In this document: piece by piece, positions 59,962 to 64,000 of the stretch | How positions within the stretch are numbered: position 1 is the first letter of the stretch | Layout: each line of letters opens with the position of its first letter | NCBI RefSeq assembly: GCF_013623835.1 | Contig: NZ_JABKDE010000001.1 | Coordinates: forward strand, 1 to 64,000 | Reading direction: 5' to 3' | Source of the DNA: Brevibacterium oceani | GTDB lineage: Bacteria > Actinomycetota > Actinomycetes > Actinomycetales > Brevibacteriaceae | Length of the DNA stretch: 64,000 bases | The notes under the pieces: generated by a model | The model's input: only the letters and a program-made list of their open reading frames with translations | Database searches by the model: none | Told to the model about the DNA's origin: nothing | Made by a program: the position numbers and the translations under genes

Positions 59962-61338
59962 GTGGAAATCATCTTCGTCGTCGTGCTCGTCATAGCACTG
60001 GCACTGTTCTTCGACTTCACCAACGGCTTTCACGATACGGCCAACGCCATGGCCACCCCGATCGCAACCGGGGCGATCAAGCCGAAAGCGGCGGTCACGC
60101 TCGCCGCGGTCCTCAACCTCGTCGGCGCATTCCTGTCCACCGAGGTGGCCAAGACCATCTCCGGCGGCATCATCAAAGAAGGCGGCGGGGGAGTCCAGAT
60201 CACTCCCGACTTCATCCTCGCCGGACTCATCGGTGCGATCATCTGGAACATGGCGACCTGGCGATTCGGTCTGCCCTCATCATCGTCCCACGCACTCTTC
60301 GGCGGCCTCATCGGTGCGGCCATCGTCGGTGCCGGACTCAACTCCGTCGACTTCGGAGTGTTCCTCTCGAAGGTCGTCATCCCGGCGCTGGCCGCCCCGA
60401 TCATCGCGGGATTCGGCGCCTATCTGTGCACGAAGCTGGCGTACGCGATCACTCGCCGCAATGATGAGGGCAAGACCGCCCATCGTGCTCCTTTCAAATT
60501 CGGTCAGATCTTCTCCTCGTCCCTGGTCGCTCTCGCACACGGCACGAACGACGCGCAGAAGACGATGGGCGTGATCACCCTCGTCCTCGTCTCGGCCGGC
60601 ATGCAGGCGCACGGCACCGGCCCGCACATCTGGGTCATCACGGCCTGCGCCCTCGCGATCGCACTGGGCACCTACATCGGCGGGTGGCGGATCATCGACA
60701 CCCTCGGCACGAAGCTCACCACGGTCAAGCCCGCACAGGGTCTGTCCGCCGAGACCTCGACGGCCGCGGCGATCCTCGCCTCGTCCCACCTCGGCTTCGC
60801 CCTGTCGACTACCCAGGTGGCCTCCGGATCGGTGCTCGGCTCCGGTCTGGGACGCAAGGGCGCCGATGTCCAGTGGTCGACGGCCGGGCGCATCGCCTCC
60901 GGGTGGCTGCTGACGATTCCGGCCGCCGCGATCGTCGGCGCCGCTGCGGCCGGCATCGCCCACTTCGGGGTGGTCGGAGTCCTCATCGACACCGTCATCG
61001 CCGTCATCGCCGTGCTCTGGATCTTCCTCACCTCGCGCCGGGTCGAGGAGACCGACCTCTCGAACTTCGATGCCGTCGGTGAGGCCGTCAACATCCGCGG
61101 ACGCAAGCGCAAGTTGCGCAAGGACCGCAACCGCAAGCGCGCCGAAGCCAAGCGGGCGGCACGCCGCGAGGCGTGGGAAGAGAAGCAGCGGGCGAAGCAG
61201 GAGCGACGGGCCTCGCACGAGCGCAAGGCCTCGGAATCCGAGGCACGGCGCTCAGCCTCGGCGAGTGTGCCGGCCGGGCAGGGCGATGGGAAGTCGGCGC
61301 GGTCGGACGAAACCGGTGACAAGGGGGACAGCAAATGA
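59962..61338 (+). CDS. pit: PiT-family inorganic phosphate transporter
   Basis: 458 residues from GTG 59962. Two halves of the PHO4 fold are visible: DFTNGFHDTANAMATPIATG near the N-terminus and SLVALAHGTNDAQKTMGVIT in the second half, with SSHLGFALSTTQVASGSVLG at the end. About 10 hydrophobic segments are followed by a very basic cytoplasmic tail (RKRKLRKDRNRKRAEAKRAA, then KQERRASHERKASESEARR) of about 95 residues, unusual in length. It imports phosphate (often as metal phosphate) with protons. A small membrane protein gene overlaps its stop by four bases. Confidence 0.93.
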   Translation: MEIIFVVVLVIALALFFDFTNGFHDTANAMATPIATGAIKPKAAVTLAAVLNLVGAFLSTEVAKTISGGIIKEGGGGVQITPDFILAGLIGAIIWNMATWRFGLPSSSSHALFGGLIGAAIVGAGLNSVDFGVFLSKVVIPALAAPIIAGFGAYLCTKLAYAITRRNDEGKTAHRAPFKFGQIFSSSLVALAHGTNDAQKTMGVITLVLVSAGMQAHGTGPHIWVITACALAIALGTYIGGWRIIDTLGTKLTTVKPAQGLSAETSTAAAILASSHLGFALSTTQVASGSVLGSGLGRKGADVQWSTAGRIASGWLLTIPAAAIVGAAAAGIAHFGVVGVLIDTVIAVIAVLWIFLTSRRVEETDLSNFDAVGEAVNIRGRKRKLRKDRNRKRAEAKRAARREAWEEKQRAKQERRASHERKASESEARRSASASVPAGQGDGKSARSDETGDKGDSK

Positions 61339-61568
61339 TCGAGTGGAGTTCATTCCTCATCGTCGCGGCCGCGACCTGGGTGTCGGCGGTCGTCGTCATC
61401 ACTCTCTTCTCCGTGGCAGTGCGCATGCGCGCCGTCCACGTCGACCAGGCTGCTGAGGGCCAGGGTAACTCCCTGCTTCGACTCGGGTACTGGGCGGTCT
61501 TCGGCATCTGCGGCTTGGTCGTCCTCCTCGGCGTCTACCTCATCGTCCCGGCCCTCCACGGCGCCTGA
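61335..61568 (+). CDS. Small two-helix membrane protein coupled to pit
   Basis: 77 residues, MIEWSSFLIVAAATWVSAVV opening into a first membrane helix; a second (YWAVFGICGLVVLLGVYLIV) ends near the C-terminus. The loop between is short and charged (RMRAVHVDQAAEGQGN). The ATG overlaps the pit stop (ATGA), so it is co-translated and may be an accessory of the transporter. Such small proteins often follow pit genes in actinobacteria; no function is established. The stop lies inside a 35-bp direct repeat. Confidence 0.8.
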   Translation: MIEWSSFLIVAAATWVSAVVVITLFSVAVRMRAVHVDQAAEGQGNSLLRLGYWAVFGICGLVVLLGVYLIVPALHGA

Positions 61569-61622
61569 TCTCTCGGCAGCGCGGCGGCCTCCACGGCGCC
61601 TGATCTCTCGGTAACGCGGCGG
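61553..61622. repeat. Two direct repeats at 35-bp period
   Basis: CCTCCACGGCGCCTGATCTC and the following CTCGG.A.CGCGGCGGCCT occur at 61553 and 61588. The first copy includes the last codons and stop of the small membrane protein gene. Confidence 0.75.
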
Positions 61623-61872
61623 CCTGGGTGCCGGGTGGCACCTTCGGCGTGGCGTTGCTGGTTTTCGCAGGGTGCTCGACGAATGCCGTCGCGCATCTCG
61701 TCTCGCGTAACCGCTTCCCTCAGCTGACCATCCCTCACCGTAAGCGGCAGCTCGCACCTTTGCACCGTTGCGTAGTGTCGCTGCCAGGACGTGCTGCGGC
61801 ACCCTGTAGGCGGTGCCGCTGATGGTGCGGGAGGCAGGGAACGGTGCGGCTAGTGTTGCAGGATGCGGAAAC
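61623..61872. other. Intergenic stretch, nothing recognised
   Basis: Between the 35-bp repeats and the pckG terminator I see no supported gene, RNA or site. Short reading frames here lack ribosome sites. Confidence 0.4.
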
Positions 61873-61917
61873 ACGACGATCCCCCAACCGCCGAGGTGGC
61901 AGTTGGGGGATCGTCGT
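61873..61917. terminator. Terminator hairpin after pckG
   Basis: ACGACGATCCCCCAAC (61873-61888) pairs perfectly with GTTGGGGGATCGTCGT (61902-61917), a 16-bp stem with a 13-base loop. It lies 87 bases beyond the minus-strand pckG stop. Confidence 0.8.
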
Positions 61918-62003
61918 ACTCAGTCGTGCAGACTCAGGACCTCGGGTGAGGCAGTCGAGGTCCGGAGAGGCAGCCGACCTCCGTCGAGGGTGGGCCGTCT
62001 GTC

Positions 62004-63836
62004 TCAGGCAAGCCCGAGGCGCTGGCGGAGGTTGTCGACCTCGGCGCGGAGTTCGGTCGGAACCGAATCGCCGAGCTCGGCGTACCAGTCTTCGATGAGA
62101 CCGAGCTCTGTCTCCCACTCCTCAGGCTTGATGGCCAGTGCCTTGCGCAGCTGCTCATCGGTGAAGTCGAGGCCCTGGGTGTCCAGGCCGCCATCGACCG
62201 GGGTGAGGCCCAGCGGGGACTCCTGAGCATCGGCGGTGCCGATGACGCGCTCGAAGACCCACTTGAGAACGCGCGAGTTCTCGGAGAATCCGGGCCACAG
62301 GAACGAGTTGTCATCGTCGCGACGGAACCAGTTGACGTAGAAGATCTTCGGCAGCTGGGCGCCCTCGGTGTTGCCGATGTCGAGCCAGTGCTGCAGGTAG
62401 TCACCGACGTTGTAGCCGATGAACGGGCGCATCGCCATGGGGTCGCGGCGGACGACGCCGACGGCTCCGGTCGCGGCGGCGGTGGTCTCGGAGGACAGGA
62501 CCGAGCCCATGAACACGCCGTGCGTCCAGTCCTTGGTCTCGGTGACCAGCGGCATCGTCGTCTTGCGGCGACCGCCGAAGAGGATGGCCGAGATCGGCAC
62601 ACCGTTCGGGTTCGTCCACTCGGGTGCCAGGGTCGGCACGTTCGCGATCGGGGTGCAGAAGCGCGAGTTCGGGTGAGCGGCCGGGGTGTCGGAGTCGGGG
62701 GTCCAGTCGTTGCCCCTCCAGTCGGTGAGGTGGGCCGGAGCCTCGTCGGTCTTGCCTTCCCACCACACGTCACCGTCGTCGGTCAGGGCGACGTTGGTGA
62801 AGATGTTGCCGCCTTCTTCGATGGCGCGCATCGCGGTCGGGTTCGTGGTGTAGCCGGTGCCGGGGGCGACGCCGAAGAGACCGAACTCAGGGTTGACGGC
62901 GTAAAGCTGGCCGTCCTCACCGAAGCGCATCCAGGCGATGTCGTCACCGAGGGTCTCGGCCTTCCAGCCGGGAATGGTCGGCTCGATCATCGCGAGGTTG
63001 GTCTTGCCGCAGGCCGACGGGAACGCGGCGGCCACGTACTTGACGACGCCTTCGGGGTTCGTCAGCTTGAGGATGAGCATGTGCTCGGCCAGCCAGCCCT
63101 CGTCACGGGCGATCGCCGAGGCGATGCGCAGCGCGTAGCACTTCTTGCCCAGCAGGGCGTTGCCGCCGTAGCCGGAGCCGTAGGACCAGATCGAGCGCTC
63201 TTCCGGGAAGTGCGTGATGTACTTCGTGGTGTTGCAGGGCCAGGCGACATCGTCCTGACCGGGCTCGAGCGGGGCGCCGACCGAGTGCACGCACTCGACG
63301 AAGTTCGCGTTCTGGGCGTCGATGGCGTCGAGGGCGTACTTGCCCGAACGCGCCATGACGAGCATCGAGAGGACGACGTAGGCCGAATCGGTGACCTCGA
63401 TGCCGAACATCGGCTGGTCCGCCTCGGCGTGGCCCATGACGAAGGGGATGACGTACATGGAGCGTCCGCGCATCGAGCCCTCGAAGAGACCATTCAGCGT
63501 CTCCTTCATCTCCGCAGGAGCGACCCAGTTGTTCAGCGGGCCGGCGTCCTTCTCCTCTTCGGAGCAGATGTAGGTGCGACCCTCGACGCGGGCGACGTCC
63601 TCGGGATCAGAGGCCGCATAGTAGGAGTCCTTGGTGCCGTTGAGGCGCACGATGGTGCCGGCCTCGACGAGCTGCGCAGCGATCTGATTCTTCTGCTCAT
63701 CCGAACCGTCGATCCAGACGATCTCGTCCGGCGTGGTCAGGGAGGCGATCCGGCCGACGAACGAGAGCACCGACTGATTCTCGGTCGGTGCGTTCTTCAG
63801 CTGGTCAGCGACGACATCATGGTCGAGGACAGTCAT
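62004..63836 (-). CDS. pckG: Phosphoenolpyruvate carboxykinase (GTP)
   Basis: 610 residues from ATG 63836, with AGGAG seven bases upstream; the open frame to 63980 is not supported. It turns oxaloacetate and GTP into PEP, the entry step of gluconeogenesis. GTP-type motifs are all present: the P-loop [18 protein letters not shown] with the reactive cysteine, VGDD-like [16 protein letters not shown], the metal site in [20 protein letters not shown], and [18 protein letters not shown]. This helps a cell living on amino acids and organic acids, as the catabolic genes in the window suggest. Its promoter lies in 63837-64000. Confidence 0.97.
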   Translation of the reverse strand: MTVLDHDVVADQLKNAPTENQSVLSFVGRIASLTTPDEIVWIDGSDEQKNQIAAQLVEAGTIVRLNGTKDSYYAASDPEDVARVEGRTYICSEEEKDAGPLNNWVAPAEMKETLNGLFEGSMRGRSMYVIPFVMGHAEADQPMFGIEVTDSAYVVLSMLVMARSGKYALDAIDAQNANFVECVHSVGAPLEPGQDDVAWPCNTTKYITHFPEERSIWSYGSGYGGNALLGKKCYALRIASAIARDEGWLAEHMLILKLTNPEGVVKYVAAAFPSACGKTNLAMIEPTIPGWKAETLGDDIAWMRFGEDGQLYAVNPEFGLFGVAPGTGYTTNPTAMRAIEEGGNIFTNVALTDDGDVWWEGKTDEAPAHLTDWRGNDWTPDSDTPAAHPNSRFCTPIANVPTLAPEWTNPNGVPISAILFGGRRKTTMPLVTETKDWTHGVFMGSVLSSETTAAATGAVGVVRRDPMAMRPFIGYNVGDYLQHWLDIGNTEGAQLPKIFYVNWFRRDDDNSFLWPGFSENSRVLKWVFERVIGTADAQESPLGLTPVDGGLDTQGLDFTDEQLRKALAIKPEEWETELGLIEDWYAELGDSVPTELRAEVDNLRQRLGLA

Positions 63837-64000
63837 GAGTGGTCTCCTGTGGGTCGTGTGCGAGGGTTTGGACTCGGGCGGCTGGTCGATCCGTCGAGCG
63901 GTTGGTACACATCCACCGTAGGATGGGGAGCAAAGAGAAAATCGCCCGTTTCGGTCACGCGAAGATGTGCATTGGATCACAAGCAGGGCATCAATGACGC
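63837..64000. other. pckG upstream region
   Basis: 164 bases to the window edge, lower in GC than the gene. It must hold the pckG promoter (minus strand). I cannot pick the hexamers with confidence, and no other gene is visible. Confidence 0.4.

Overview
The window is chromosomal DNA of a high-GC Gram-positive bacterium. The evidence is a HAIR/HspR-controlled dnaK operon, a bacterial proteasome activator (Bpa/PafE family), LPxTG surface proteins, a LytR-CpsA-Psr protein, an MMPL exporter, many GTG/TTG starts and several leaderless-type starts. Gene content and style suggest Micrococcales, perhaps Brevibacterium; the genus is inference, the phylum is secure.

Layout. 1-3272 is a mobile, lower-GC block. 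It holds a partial IS3-family element on the minus strand (cut by the window edge), the right end of another IS3-type element, and a Tn7-like tnsA-tnsB pair whose tnsB 3' end is replaced by IS sequence. The presumed transposon end, with repeated TnsB-like sites, lies about 120 bp from the dnaK HAIR operator. 3391-7825 is the heat-shock operon dnaK-grpE-dnaJ-hspR with its operator and terminator. 7961-15469 is a nitrogen/nickel block: an NCS1 permease, ureABCFGD without ureE, and a NiCoT nickel permease, closed by a strong hairpin. 15538-19279 holds two related LPRTG wall-anchored proteins. 19536-23942 has a lipid-kinase homologue, serS and two convergent HAD phosphatases sharing a terminator. 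23939-27622 is a minus-strand run: unknown protein, Bpa, quinone oxidoreductase, then ilvA.

27875-30367 encodes a maltokinase-like protein that seems to have lost catalytic residues and carries a long acidic tail. tRNA-Ser(UGA) follows. 30763-36116 carries an amino-acid permease, an MBL-fold hydrolase, a C45 acyltransferase/peptidase and an unknown protein with an internal duplication. 36192-42319 is a TetR-controlled export locus: tetR, twin palindromic operators, an MMPL protein with an ABC-ATPase-like tail, and a YhgE/Pip protein. After a repeat-rich gap come an FAD protein and an LCP wall-polymer ligase (translationally coupled), tRNA-Ser(GCU), a lipoprotein/OmpA pair, an SDR and a GntR regulator.

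51172-54783 looks like a hydroxyproline catabolic set (FAD oxidoreductase, proline-racemase-family enzyme, LDH2-type imine reductase). 54786-59617 is a PucR regulator divergent from mmsA and a class-III aminotransferase, fitting beta-alanine or related amine catabolism. The window ends with a PiT phosphate transporter, a small membrane protein and GTP-dependent PEP carboxykinase.

Two general features stand out. Intergenic gaps are rich in short exact-period direct repeats and long near-perfect inverted repeats. The 10-mer GCCGAGGCGG (or its complement) occurs about two dozen times in both coding and non-coding DNA, far above the roughly one expected by chance.
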